NCBI GenBank assembly: GCA_026552835.1
Contig: JAPMTY010000007.1
Coordinates: 19,074-83,073, forward strand
Origin: Candidatus Methanoperedens sp.
Lineage (GTDB): Archaea; Halobacteriota; Methanosarcinia; Methanosarcinales; Methanoperedenaceae
Direction: 5' to 3'
Length of the DNA stretch: 64,000 bases
The position numbers and the translations under genes were made by a program. Below, in pieces: positions 48,774-57,698 of the stretch (positions are counted from its first letter, which is position 1; every line of letters begins with the position of its first letter). The notes under the pieces were generated by a model. The model was given only the letters and a program-made list of their open reading frames with translations, did not search any database and was not told the DNA's origin.

Positions 48774-50582
48774 TTACTTAACCAGCGTGATCTGCACTCG
48801 GCGGTTCGCAGCGCGACCCGACGCAGTGGCATTAGACGAGAGAGGTTGCATGGAACCATGTCCAGTCACCTGGAAGCGTGAGCTGGGGAAGTTACCAGGA
48901 GCAGCAGCTTGGAGGAAGGTCTTGACCGCCTCCGCGCGGGCCACCGACAGTGGCAGGTTGGTGCGCTGCTCATCGCCAGTGTTATCCGTATGACCGTCGA
49001 TCTTGATGTTCAGCCCAGTGATAGCCAGGTTGTCCTTCAGGAAGAGCAGCTGACGGATACCTTCTTGGGTAAGGGTAGCCTTGCCCGTATCGAAGGTGAT
49101 GCTGTAAGATCGGCTCGAAACCACCGTACTCGTGCTGCTGACCTGAAACGTAGGAGTATCAGCCGCAGCACCTGCGGAGTCAGCAACCGACTGAGCGGCG
49201 ATTACGAAAGACTTGTCCTCGATTTCGCGGATCTCAGGAAGCGGAGTGTCCTTGAAGAGTTCACCGTACTGCTGCATGACGATGCTGCCAAACAGCGTGT
49301 ACGTCGAGCGGAAGTTATCGTTCACTCCAGGACGAAGCCCGAAAAGAATGATGTTGTCTTCAAGACCGTTCACAGCAGAGCCACCGAGAAAGACTTGGTT
49401 GCCTTCTCTATCGGTTTCAGTCACGCCCTTAAAGTACTTGTACCAGTACGCAGCGTCCTGATCGGCGTAAACTTTGGCCGAAATCTCAGCTGCCTTGTAC
49501 AAGGCCTTATCATAGGCTCGTACTTGGTCGCCACCCTCGAAGGTAGCGGCAAGCAGATTGACCACTTCTTCGCGGTTAGCGTTGAAGAAGGCACGTGAGC
49601 CGATGATGACCGAGGGCATCTGAGAGCGGTATTCCTTGGAGGAAACCACCTTGATCAAGCCACCCTTGTTCTTCACAGCCGTAACGTCGCCAGGAGTCCA
49701 GGTAACTACCGAGTCAACACACACATGCTTAACTTCGGTGGTAGGACGACCGTCCTTGACAACCTTGCGATCTTCACACTGACCAGCGACGTACATTTCT
49801 GCCGCCTTATTGTAGTCAGGAGCGTTGACCCAGTTGATCGCTTCAGGATCGTAGGTCTTTTCGTCAGGATTGTTCTTGATGTTGTTGTCACCAGCCCACT
49901 TGAGAGCGATGTTCCAGTCGCCGTCTCGGAGCACGCCAGCAACCAGCAAGCCCTTGGCATTCTGCGGGTTATTGCGAACCTTGGGCGGAGCCATGAAGGC
50001 GTCCTCACCACGGCTGTAACCGACAGCGCCGATGACCACGAGGGAATCGTTGATCTTCTTCAGCTGAGGATTCGCAGCGGCGGCGAACTGAGCGCTACCG
50101 TCGCCCATGATGATCACGAAGTTAGCGCCCGTTGAGCACTGCTTCGCGCCGTCGTGGATTTCCTTAGCACAGGTGATCAGATCTTCCTGCATCTTGTTCG
50201 TGTCATCCTGGCGAGTAAGCTGAAGGTTGACCTTCCTCTTTTCCATCAGAGAGCCACGAGTAGTCTGAGCGCCGCCATTGGCGTACAGAAGGCCCATCTG
50301 AGCGTTCCACTCCCAAATTTCGCCTCTGATCAAAGTCGAAGCGACGTTCGCGGGCGCTTCTCCAGGAAACGGCGCGGGAGCCACGTTGGCCACCTGGGCA
50401 TCCTTGAGTTCAGGAAGCTGAATCTGACTAGGAACCAGAGACTTCACGAACCCAGGAGCTGGAATTACCCCAAGCTCGACACCTTTGCGGAGGCCGAAGA
50501 AGGCCCCGCCACACACGGCTACTGCGATCAAAAGTTTTGCAAGCAGCGTAGCCCGACCACTTTCATCATTTACGATATTCAT
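48774..50582 (-). CDS. Substrate-binding domain fused to OmpA peptidoglycan-binding domain
   Basis: Predicted 602 residues from ATG at 50582 with an AAAAGGAGAAAT ribosome site. Residues about 10-35 form a membrane anchor (LLAKLLIAVAVCGGAFFGL). Residues about 60-440 resemble a type II periplasmic binding protein (long alternating strands, WAGDNN, TWTPGDVTAV). A linker (about 440-480) is rich in Ala, Asp and Ser, then an OmpA domain: FDTGKATLTQEG, IDGHTDNTGDEQRTNLPLSV, ARAEAVKTFL, and GRAANRRVQITL with the diaminopimelate-binding Asp and Arg. The protein should span the periplasm from inner membrane to cell wall and deliver a ligand to the transporter. Confidence 0.8.
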   Translation of the reverse strand: MNIVNDESGRATLLAKLLIAVAVCGGAFFGLRKGVELGVIPAPGFVKSLVPSQIQLPELKDAQVANVAPAPFPGEAPANVASTLIRGEIWEWNAQMGLLYANGGAQTTRGSLMEKRKVNLQLTRQDDTNKMQEDLITCAKEIHDGAKQCSTGANFVIIMGDGSAQFAAAANPQLKKINDSLVVIGAVGYSRGEDAFMAPPKVRNNPQNAKGLLVAGVLRDGDWNIALKWAGDNNIKNNPDEKTYDPEAINWVNAPDYNKAAEMYVAGQCEDRKVVKDGRPTTEVKHVCVDSVVTWTPGDVTAVKNKGGLIKVVSSKEYRSQMPSVIIGSRAFFNANREEVVNLLAATFEGGDQVRAYDKALYKAAEISAKVYADQDAAYWYKYFKGVTETDREGNQVFLGGSAVNGLEDNIILFGLRPGVNDNFRSTYTLFGSIVMQQYGELFKDTPLPEIREIEDKSFVIAAQSVADSAGAAADTPTFQVSSTSTVVSSRSYSITFDTGKATLTQEGIRQLLFLKDNLAITGLNIKIDGHTDNTGDEQRTNLPLSVARAEAVKTFLQAAAPGNFPSSRFQVTGHGSMQPLSSNATASGRAANRRVQITLVK

Positions 50583-50604
50583 ACATTTCTCCTTTTCTTT
50601 GAGT

Positions 50605-51642
50605 TTACTTATCCAACAGATTCTTGAACTTGCCCGACTTACCCGTCTTAGCCAGAACCTTAGCAGGCTCAGCAGCCGACGAGAAATCAACAGCTTGCTT
50701 AGGATCATAAGCCTGTGAAATCAACACAGCCTTGTCGGTTCCCAAGAGAGCAGAGCTTCCGCCCTTCTCCCACTGTTCAAGCATTTTGAGTGCATCGTCC
50801 TGGATGACGCCCTTTTCGAGGTCAACACCCTTGATGATTCCCTGGGAGAGATCCATGATGTCGTCGATCTCAGCCAGCTGCCTGTTGGCAGTTTCGGCAA
50901 TGCTTTCCATGGCGCGATTGAACATTTCCGCCTCTGGACCACCGCCTCCGATAACCTTCCAGCCCTTCACCATGCCCGCGTGAGCGGCCATGATCGCCTT
51001 GCGCTCTTCTTTCTTGATCTCAAGCTCACTGGACGTTTTCTTGATGTTGAAGTCAACCGTGGAGACCATCTTATCCAGAACACGATACATGAGTTCGATC
51101 TTGGTCTTGGTCTCGGATAGACTCTTGTTTGAAAGAGTCAGCTGCTGAGCTTCAAGGGCCATCAGGATCTTGCCCTGAGTGTCACCCTGCTTTTCAGCTT
51201 GCTGAGCCTTCTTCATGTCCATTTCCGCGCGATCGGCGTTGGACTTGATCTTGGAGCTAAGAGCCTTCAGCTGGCCACCAACCTCCGACTTGCTGGCAGA
51301 CATTTCATTCAGTCTGGCCTGCATGATCTTGATACTGGTCTCGATGACACCGATCGGATCTTGATTGACGATTGCGTACCCGATCGCCCTGGTGAGGTTT
51401 TTCCAGCCGTAGTACACAGCTGCGTGGATGTTCTTATCGAGAGCAGCGAAGGTCAGGCCCGCGAGGGCGCCCATCAGCACGACAGCATAGATCGTGTTGG
51501 TTGCGGCCAGGATCACGAAGGGCAGAACGTGCACTCCGACCCAGGCGAATGCAGCCAAAACAGCGACACCTACTACGGGCGCTCCGATCATGTTCTCTGA
51601 CTTCTTATACCAAGGCTTCTTTGCGATTGTGGTCTGGTCCAT
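50605..51642 (-). CDS. PspA-like coiled-coil membrane protein
   Basis: Predicted 345 residues. Two hydrophobic helices at about residues 20-50 and 52-68 (VVGVAVLAAFAWVGVHVLPF, AVVLMGALAGLTFAA), then a long helical region with coiled-coil heptads (about residues 85-210, MQARLNEMSASKSEVGGQLK) resembling PspA/IM30 membrane-stress proteins. Such proteins bind and stabilise damaged inner membrane. It begins a run with the OmpA-fusion gene 22 bases downstream. Confidence 0.6.
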   Translation of the reverse strand: MDQTTIAKKPWYKKSENMIGAPVVGVAVLAAFAWVGVHVLPFVILAATNTIYAVVLMGALAGLTFAALDKNIHAAVYYGWKNLTRAIGYAIVNQDPIGVIETSIKIMQARLNEMSASKSEVGGQLKALSSKIKSNADRAEMDMKKAQQAEKQGDTQGKILMALEAQQLTLSNKSLSETKTKIELMYRVLDKMVSTVDFNIKKTSSELEIKKEERKAIMAAHAGMVKGWKVIGGGGPEAEMFNRAMESIAETANRQLAEIDDIMDLSQGIIKGVDLEKGVIQDDALKMLEQWEKGGSSALLGTDKAVLISQAYDPKQAVDFSSAAEPAKVLAKTGKSGKFKNLLDK

Positions 51643-51650
51643 ACTTGCTC

Positions 51651-52283
51651 CTATAAATACTGATTGATTTTGTCAATATTCGACCTGATCGTACCACGCA
51701 CACTTTCGAGTGTCACGCGGAAAGCGGTCCTTCTTGACTCAAGCTTCGTTTTTTCTTCTTCAAGCTCCTGTGTCAGTGCCGTATGGTCCTGATTCAGTTG
51801 AGCAAGTTTGGTGGTCAGATCGGCGATCGTCGATTCTATCGTGGCGATTTTCGAGGCTCTGGACTGAACTTCATTTTTTTCGTACTGCGCACAGTCAGAA
51901 TTGAAATCGCTCTCGTCCTGCTCCAGGACTTCCAAGTAGTGAGCGCCAGACTTAAGAAGGCCGTCCTTGCCCACGCCTAACTGCTTAGCCGTAGAGAAGG
52001 TCATCTTGTAGCGAGCTTCCTCGGCCACGCCCGTGGAGCGAGTTTCCTCGACCGCAGAAACGAACTTGAGGTAGTCGAATCCTGAAAGCTTATTCTCCTG
52101 GAGAGACTGTTGCAGCATCTCCTGGATAGAAGGATCAACCTCTGGGGCTGGCGGCGAGTAGGTTTTGGTGGGTGACGGCGTGGGTGCGCTTGCGAACGAC
52201 TGCGCTGGAGCCGACTTCGCCTTGGTCACTGGAATGTCATCCTCCACGAGACCGACTTTGGTTAAAAAACTTTTAATAGGCAT
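51651..52283 (-). CDS. Coiled-coil protein of the transporter cluster
   Basis: Predicted 210 residues from ATG at 52283 with a GAAGGAGCAAAC ribosome site; the longer upstream frame is rejected. Pro/Ser/Ala-rich linker at about residues 25-55, then helical domain, and a coiled coil at about 130-205 (LTTKLAQLNQDHTALTQELE). No signal peptide. Probably a cytoplasmic partner of the PspA-like protein; inference from position. Confidence 0.5.
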   Translation of the reverse strand: MPIKSFLTKVGLVEDDIPVTKAKSAPAQSFASAPTPSPTKTYSPPAPEVDPSIQEMLQQSLQENKLSGFDYLKFVSAVEETRSTGVAEEARYKMTFSTAKQLGVGKDGLLKSGAHYLEVLEQDESDFNSDCAQYEKNEVQSRASKIATIESTIADLTTKLAQLNQDHTALTQELEEEKTKLESRRTAFRVTLESVRGTIRSNIDKINQYL

Positions 52284-52314
52284 GTTTGCTCCTTCTGATT
52301 CCAGACTATCGTGG

Positions 52315-53535
52315 TTAGACATTAACGTCAACAACAATATTTTCAATTGGCGGAAGTGGGACAAACTCCTGATTTTGAAGAATATTTTGGTAATTCTGCC
52401 AAACCTGCGGATTTACAATCAATTGATCTGGTTGGCCCTGAGCCAATATAGCTTCATTGGCGGCTTGAGCAATGAAGTTTTCGTGCCACTTAGCATCGTA
52501 GTCCTTCCTAATCACTCCTGGCATGAGTCCCTTAAATGTATCTAAATTATCCATGATCCACTTGTTCAACAAGTGCTCTATAACACCTCGATCATCGGCA
52601 GTAGGATCACCGTTTCTATCACCACGAAACTGTCTCATAGAAACGGCATAATAAAGACCAGCCTCATCTTGATAATCGGCTGGAACCATCGCCATTCTCT
52701 CTTCGATCTTGGGAAGAAAAGACCTAATCACCTTGGACTCAATAGCTGGGACGGAAATTTCTTCTGTAATGAGACCAACAATTTCTTGCTTTTCAGGCCT
52801 CATAATCTCGTGAGGATAGAATTCCAAGCAGTACTTGATCTGACCCTCCTTCTCTACTCCAAGAAGAAGCGTCTCTCCTCTAGCCGCTTTGTCGCCATAG
52901 GAAGCGATGCAAATGTTGAGCAATTTTCCCCAGAGAGAAAGCTGAGCGGTTTTTCTTGGAACCACGATCTTGAGTCCCTTGGACTCCATTCCGTCTAGCT
53001 GAGCAAAGAGTTCGTCTACAGGAATATCCTTATTTTCTGCTTCAGCCTTGATGATCGTGTACTGGACAGAAATCTTGTCGTGGAATTCTTTTAGGCACTT
53101 AAACTTGAAGTCGATCTCAAGACCCCTGGGATACATACCCCGTAGAGAACTAGGAATTTTCTCTGGGTCCGAGTATGCCGTGAGCATGTCATAGGTGTCT
53201 TCTAGCAAATTCATCTTGTAGACAATCTCTTCTTCGCTGAGCAAATGAATCAACTTCTTTGGTGTGATGAATTTGAGCAAATGAGAAAATATGTTCTCGA
53301 AATGGCGATCAGACGGAAAGTCGTGAGGATCAACCCTGCCTGGATTCTTTTTGTACACACCAGTTTCAGGGCCAAGCAAGGGCAAAAACTGGTACAGATA
53401 ATCAAAACCCACGGTCCTAAAGAGGGCAGGGCCTACAGTAAAGACCAGAAATTGAAGTCTGCGATTCCCCATCCCTATGGCGTAATCCGCACCGACTTCA
53501 ATTGTACCCTCATCTCTCAGCAAGAATTCTTGCAT
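52315..53535 (-). CDS. Unrecognised protein of the transporter/PspA cluster
   Basis: Predicted 406 residues. No known domain. Features: LLKFITPKKLIHLLSEEEIV near residue 88 and ARGETLLLGVEKEGQIKYCLEFYP near residue 222, the latter a beta pair. A C-terminal Pro/Val-rich tail ends in DVNV. It begins only 9 bases after the 53545 gene ends. Cytoplasmic by composition. Confidence 0.5.
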   Translation of the reverse strand: MQEFLLRDEGTIEVGADYAIGMGNRRLQFLVFTVGPALFRTVGFDYLYQFLPLLGPETGVYKKNPGRVDPHDFPSDRHFENIFSHLLKFITPKKLIHLLSEEEIVYKMNLLEDTYDMLTAYSDPEKIPSSLRGMYPRGLEIDFKFKCLKEFHDKISVQYTIIKAEAENKDIPVDELFAQLDGMESKGLKIVVPRKTAQLSLWGKLLNICIASYGDKAARGETLLLGVEKEGQIKYCLEFYPHEIMRPEKQEIVGLITEEISVPAIESKVIRSFLPKIEERMAMVPADYQDEAGLYYAVSMRQFRGDRNGDPTADDRGVIEHLLNKWIMDNLDTFKGLMPGVIRKDYDAKWHENFIAQAANEAILAQGQPDQLIVNPQVWQNYQNILQNQEFVPLPPIENIVVDVNV

Positions 53536-53544
53536 GGCTCCAGC

Positions 53545-54357
53545 TTAAATAGTGGATGCTGAAAACTGAAACCTCCTAAACTCTCCGCCCCAGGTGATTA
53601 CCTTCCAAATCTCTTCCAACATTTTAGCTGTAGAAGTGCCGTAATAGAACTCTACCAGATCCTTGAAGTTCATTGGCTTCAACACTGGACACATCAGTTT
53701 TCTAGCATACGTATTCAGATTGTGCGCCAGAGCTAGGCTATCTATCTCTCTAAAAAGGGGATAGGCCAACCAGTCAAAGAGTGCGAAAAACGGCTTGAGA
53801 GCTATCTGATCAGCTACAGGCTCTGGCTGTGCAACATACTTCCTTGGAACAGAGATTCCCTTTCTCTCTGCCAAGGCTAACAACTTCGCCTGGACGCACA
53901 CGATCATTCGACGATTCGTTAATGTGCCAACCAACTCGTAAGGCTCGCATAGACTGTTGCGATGCGGTCCACGAGAGAACACTGGCGCTGGCGCCGTTGA
54001 GGAAACAGCCGTAGTATTGGCATACACATTGGAAGCGGCAATTTCCTTCTTCACACACTTCAAAAATCCGTTCAAGAAGAAAAATTTGTAGCCCACGACC
54101 TGAAACATAGTCGAATTGTTCCAGAAGGTCATGTTGTTATTTATGACGTAATTCCCAGGCTGATCAGCGATATAACCCTGGCCATTCTCAATCTGAACAA
54201 CGCCAGCGTTATTCTGGATCGTTATCGAATTCGTAGTGTTTGTGGAATTGGGAACTATAGAGCCAATGGCAAAGTCTACATGGAGCGAGTGGTCTTTTTC
54301 AGTTACTTCTACGACGAATCCGCCGCTTTCAAGGCGCTCACAGGACAATATCGACAT
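53545..54357 (-). CDS. Unrecognised protein of the transporter/PspA cluster
   Basis: Predicted 270 residues. N-terminal half is beta-like with many Asn and Thr (NSTNTTNSITIQNNAGVVQ), perhaps a beta-sandwich; the C-terminal half is helical and has a hydrophobic stretch (FFALFDWLAYPLF). Overlaps the 54338 gene by 20 bases. Function unknown. Confidence 0.45.
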   Translation of the reverse strand: MSILSCERLESGGFVVEVTEKDHSLHVDFAIGSIVPNSTNTTNSITIQNNAGVVQIENGQGYIADQPGNYVINNNMTFWNNSTMFQVVGYKFFFLNGFLKCVKKEIAASNVYANTTAVSSTAPAPVFSRGPHRNSLCEPYELVGTLTNRRMIVCVQAKLLALAERKGISVPRKYVAQPEPVADQIALKPFFALFDWLAYPLFREIDSLALAHNLNTYARKLMCPVLKPMNFKDLVEFYYGTSTAKMLEEIWKVITWGGEFRRFQFSASTI

Positions 54358-54856
54358 TGCCCTTCTCCGCCTGGGTCACAATGTCTAGGGCCTGTTGCTT
54401 GGACTCAAGCTTGACGTTCTTAAGCGTCTTTTTCTTCTTGTCGTACACGGTGACGGAGCCACTGAAGCCGTTGGCGCCAGCAGGGACGGCCTCAAGAGCC
54501 TTTCGCATGTCCTTCAGTTTAGCTTTCGTCATGACCTTGCGAGCTGAGGCGTAAGTGACCTTCTTCTCGTTCTTATCCTGCTTGGCATCGGCCAGCCTCT
54601 CTTCGAGAGCGGCGATCTTATCCTTTAGGTTGTCAATCTCATTGTCCTTGGCGTCGATCTCATTTTCCAAAGAACCCTTCTGGTCTTCAAGCACTTGGTT
54701 GTCTTCCTTCAAGTCCTTGATGTTTTTTTCTAGAACTCCGACTCGGGCGATCAGCTTCAAATTGTCGCTCTGAAACTTCAGACGATCAGCTCGAATCTCT
54801 TCGTAGCTCTTGGGCTCAGCAACCTGGGTGTTCTTTTTCTTGAAAAGTCCGAACAT
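54338..54856 (-). CDS. Coiled-coil protein, first gene of the transporter/PspA cluster
   Basis: Predicted 172 residues. Residues about 25-95 are a near-continuous coiled coil (LKEDNQVLEDQKGSLENEID and following heptads), then a basic helix and a compact C-terminal region. It is preceded by a good ribosome site (AAAGGAGAGA). Could be a scaffold for the downstream membrane proteins; this is inference. Confidence 0.5.
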   Translation of the reverse strand: MFGLFKKKNTQVAEPKSYEEIRADRLKFQSDNLKLIARVGVLEKNIKDLKEDNQVLEDQKGSLENEIDAKDNEIDNLKDKIAALEERLADAKQDKNEKKVTYASARKVMTKAKLKDMRKALEAVPAGANGFSGSVTVYDKKKKTLKNVKLESKQQALDIVTQAEKGNVDIVL

Positions 54857-54867
54857 GTTTCTCTCCT

Positions 54868-55011
54868 TTAGTACCTTTTGATTGACTTAAAAAATCGTAC
54901 AATTCTTTCTCTCAAATGTCTATCGCTTTCTTTAAAGACCCAAAAATAGCGACGGCGCTTGAAGCCTACAAAAGCCGCTTGCATGTCTAGCTCCCTGCCG
55001 CTGCACATCAT
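54868..55011 (-). CDS. Small very basic protein
   Basis: Predicted 47 residues from ATG at 55011, ending just before the ribosome site of the 54338 gene. Rich in Arg, Lys and Phe (FKRRRYFWVFKESDRH). No family. Coding status is supported mainly by the close packing. Confidence 0.35.
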   Translation of the reverse strand: MMCSGRELDMQAAFVGFKRRRYFWVFKESDRHLRERIVRFFKSIKRY

Positions 55012-55015
55012 GGAT

Positions 55016-55225
55016 TTACGGCTTGGATAGCACATTCCTTACTTTCTCTAACATCTCCCTGACTTTTCTGGCCACCAAGGCGCTCGTGCCCATGAACTGA
55101 GTGTCGATCCATTTGAGGTCTTCCCTGAACTCTTTGAGTAGAGCCTTAAGCTTCTCGTTTTCTTGCTCGGCCGTATTTTTCTCAGCAAAGACCTTTTCGT
55201 AGTGTTCTTTTTTGAAAAGCTTCAT
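55016..55225 (-). CDS. Small coiled-coil protein
   Basis: Predicted 69 residues from ATG at 55225, which overlaps the phosphatase stop as ATGA; ATG at 55252 is an alternative. Almost entirely charged helix (KVFAEKNTAEQENEKLKALL). Unassigned. Confidence 0.45.
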   Translation of the reverse strand: MKLFKKEHYEKVFAEKNTAEQENEKLKALLKEFREDLKWIDTQFMGTSALVARKVREMLEKVRNVLSKP

Positions 55226-55872
55226 TTCTTCCAAACCTGCCTTCGTGCCCATGAACTTTGGGTCTCAACTCCACACTCATCCTTCACTTCTGGCTCATCG
55301 CAATATGCTCTGCTAAGGACTCGCTCAAGGCTCTCATTGCCCCATTCTGGGTCATCTTCTGTATTCTTGAAGTACTCGATGGCCTTCTTGAAATGTGGAC
55401 ACTCCTCGACGTAGCTATCCCAATACTCTAGAGGATCAGAGCGATGATCCCTATTGAGCATCGTAAAATTGTCAGAAATTTCTTGCGCCTTTTCTGGATG
55501 ATAAGTGCGAAGGTAAGCGCCAAAAACAGTGACGCTTCTGTGGGTCCCTGCGTCGCAATGAATCACCACTTCTGGAAGCTTCAATTCGTCGATCCAATAA
55601 TGAAGCACCTTCAGGCAAGTGAAAAGAACTTCCATGTCAGGAGGCCCATTCTCAATCCAGGGACTCCACTGAGAGTACGCGCCAGGAGGCGGAGGAACAA
55701 AGCGGTCAGTGACGGAAAGCCAAGCGTAAACTTTTGCGAGGTAGTTTTTATCGATCGCCTCTGGCCTGTAGTCTGGACGGCCAGCGACGTGCACAACAGT
55801 ATCGCCCACCTTGTATGTGGTTGATCTAAGCGGATCGGAGTCTAGCCTGCATCGCTCGAACCAGTAGGACAT
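55222..55872 (-). CDS. Dual-specificity protein phosphatase-like
   Basis: Predicted 216 residues. VVIHCDAGTHRSVTVFGAYL near residue 104 holds the catalytic HCxxGxxRS loop of Tyr/dual-specificity phosphatases. An upstream Asp/Pro region and WIENGPPDMEVLFTCL fit the fold. The substrate may be host phosphoproteins or an RNA 5' triphosphate, since some relatives act on RNA. It is adjacent to the transporter/PspA cluster but separated by two small genes. Confidence 0.7.
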   Translation of the reverse strand: MSYWFERCRLDSDPLRSTTYKVGDTVVHVAGRPDYRPEAIDKNYLAKVYAWLSVTDRFVPPPPGAYSQWSPWIENGPPDMEVLFTCLKVLHYWIDELKLPEVVIHCDAGTHRSVTVFGAYLRTYHPEKAQEISDNFTMLNRDHRSDPLEYWDSYVEECPHFKKAIEYFKNTEDDPEWGNESLERVLSRAYCDEPEVKDECGVETQSSWARRQVWKK

Positions 55873-56375
55873 TTGCTCTTCTTTCTTGGGCCGCTGTTGT
55901 CAATTTTTGATTTGGCCTTATGACAAAGCGTACACAAAATTTGGTGATTAGTAAAGCCCAAAGACTGACCACCTTTGTAAATAGGAGTTATATGATCAAC
56001 TTCTGGCTTGAGATTTTCGGAAAGGTTACGCTTGAGCCTCTTCATCAGACTAAATTGGTACTCTTCAATATTTCTTAGCTCAGTACGCTTAGCTAACTTG
56101 AGAACGTAAGGGTAATAGTCAAATTGACAACTCGCACACTTCCATCCCTGCTTCACCAAAAGCAAATTTAATCCGCCCTCTTTTTGAGGGTTGATGTGAG
56201 CCCAAGCGGAGGTTTGACACTCTGTGGAACACCACATATACTTCCTACCAGACAGATCGGACATACACCAAATGCACTTCTTCTTTTCCTGTGGAAGCTC
56301 AGAAGTGTTCAGGCGTCGCTCGCGAGAGCTTTTTAGCAGCTCTTCTACTTTAGGATTTTTGGGTGGTCTGAACAT
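55842..56375 (-). CDS. HNH endonuclease
   Basis: Predicted 177 residues from ATG at 56375; the longer frame upstream overlaps the next gene. Zinc-type cysteines near residues 30-50 (CIWC, CSTEC) and CASC near residue 80, then EVDHITPIYKGGQSLGFTNH followed by LCTLCHKAKS, the HNH core. It is one of two adjacent HNH genes. Overlaps the phosphatase gene by 31 bases. Confidence 0.78.
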   Translation of the reverse strand: MFRPPKNPKVEELLKSSRERRLNTSELPQEKKKCIWCMSDLSGRKYMWCSTECQTSAWAHINPQKEGGLNLLLVKQGWKCASCQFDYYPYVLKLAKRTELRNIEEYQFSLMKRLKRNLSENLKPEVDHITPIYKGGQSLGFTNHQILCTLCHKAKSKIDNSGPRKKSKCPTGSSDAG

Positions 56376-56787
56376 CCAGTGACTTTTGATGGATCGCAAT
56401 ACGATTTGCGTGGTCAAGAAATTCTTTGACAGTATAGGTAAGCTTTGACTTGTTGCATTGCTCACAACAAGCCACGCAATTTCCGATCACGTATCCTAAA
56501 GAATTATCTTTTCTGTCTATGCCATTTACGCGGACGGTGCTAACGCTTATCCATTCATCGGAAATCAGGGAGCCTTTTCTGTTTCTGGTTCCATCTGATT
56601 TAACATACTGATTGAACGGCCTAGGAGGAGAGCCACAATAAGAACAGTTTTGGGTTACGATAGTCTCAAATTCTTCAAAAGGTATCGAAAACTCTTTTTC
56701 AACCCTTTTTGCGCGAGCTTTGTAGGCATCGTACTTGTATCTTATAGCGGAAAATCCTGGCTTTTTCCTGGCACTTGGTGGTTTCAT
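56350..56787 (-). CDS. HNH endonuclease (second of a tandem pair)
   Basis: Predicted 145 residues. CSYCG near residue 49, VNGIDRKDNSLGYVIGNCVA near residues 87-106 and CCEQCNKSK form a zinc-bound HNH-like core of the NGIDRxDN type. A basic N-terminal region precedes it. Tandem placement with the 55842 HNH gene suggests successive homing insertions or a partner nuclease. Confidence 0.7.
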   Translation of the reverse strand: MKPPSARKKPGFSAIRYKYDAYKARAKRVEKEFSIPFEEFETIVTQNCSYCGSPPRPFNQYVKSDGTRNRKGSLISDEWISVSTVRVNGIDRKDNSLGYVIGNCVACCEQCNKSKLTYTVKEFLDHANRIAIHQKSLDVQTTQKS

Positions 56788-56859
56788 AATGAGGGCTGTT
56801 TATAGTCGTCATTTAACCCAACGAGACGGTTATGTCGTATTCTTATGGCACCCTCAATT

Positions 56860-57210
56860 CTAGAGTTCAGAAGGAGGCGGAGTGTTGTCGGTCACGGTGT
56901 CGTTAGCCGAAATTGAAGAAGGATCAGCGGTCGTAGGAACCTTCGTAACCTTCAACGTAGCCTCTGCAGGCGATGCGCTGAGACTCGCAGCGTACTGCGC
57001 AGGCACCTTGCCATAGCCAGGCACTAAGAGAACGCGTGAGTTTCTTTCCTTACCCGAAACAATGTGAACGGTGCCGCCGTTGCTGTTGATCTTCTGAAAG
57101 AATAGTCTCTCAGCATCCTCTGCTGCTGACGCCTCATCTCCGACTCGCTCGGAGTAGGAAATTACGAGGTAAGGGCTACCGAATTGGTCTAGACGAATTT
57201 TTGCTTCCAT
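56860..57210 (-). CDS. Hypothetical protein
   Basis: Predicted 116 residues. Beta-like N-terminus and a flexible, Thr/Pro/Asp-rich C-terminal tail (KVPTTADPSSISANDTVTD). No motif. Adjoins the 57211 gene with no gap. Confidence 0.45.
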   Translation of the reverse strand: MEAKIRLDQFGSPYLVISYSERVGDEASAAEDAERLFFQKINSNGGTVHIVSGKERNSRVLLVPGYGKVPAQYAASLSASPAEATLKVTKVPTTADPSSISANDTVTDNTPPPSEL

Positions 57211-57414
57211 TTACTTTTTGCTCCTGACAGCAGTGTCGTACTTCCTGACGAACGCAGAGATTGGCTTCAGAACATCTCCGAGAGGAACCATCATAGTGTG
57301 GATTCCGCTCTTTTTGTTCAGCTGAATCAGGCGCTTGCGGCTCTTTGGAATCTTGACGATTTTGCTGATAATTTGGTTAAAATCTTTGACTTGAATCTGG
57401 ATGGTCTTTCTCAT
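57211..57414 (-). CDS. Small basic protein
   Basis: Predicted 67 residues, rich in Lys/Arg/Ile, no Cys. No family. Basic helices suggest nucleic acid contact. Confidence 0.4.
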   Translation of the reverse strand: MRKTIQIQVKDFNQIISKIVKIPKSRKRLIQLNKKSGIHTMMVPLGDVLKPISAFVRKYDTAVRSKK

Positions 57415-57431
57415 GACCTGTATCTATCATA

Positions 57432-57698
57432 TCACTCGTACAAGAATGCGCTGCAATCTGACTTTTGATACTGTTGCGGTTTATCATCCCAAGAACGGAA
57501 AAATCCGCCAGATTCGTACTTGCGATATTCCACCCAACCATCGAGCTGGCTCAGAGGAGCGTCAGCCTCAATGACTTCCTCGATCTGCTCTCCAGGACAG
57601 AAGAGCGTTAGGGTCGGATGCTTGTGCCAGCCGATCAAAGCGCCAATAAGAAGAGCTAAAACGACCGAGGGGAAATACCATCCACCAACATTTTTCAT
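57432..57698 (-). CDS. Small membrane-anchored protein
   Basis: Predicted 88 residues. One N-terminal membrane helix (SVVLALLIGALIGW, about residues 11-24) followed by an acidic domain with two Cys (ALF CPG and DCSAF positions near 34 and 82). Topology suggests a periplasmic or exported domain. Overlaps RNA ligase by 4 bases. Confidence 0.5.
   Translation of the reverse strand: MKNVGGWYFPSVVLALLIGALIGWHKHPTLTLFCPGEQIEEVIEADAPLSQLDGWVEYRKYESGGFFRSWDDKPQQYQKSDCSAFLYE

Noticed and set aside
48909..49598. Long plus-strand frame opposite the OmpA-fusion gene
   Set aside because: A mirror of a well-supported gene with no known domain.
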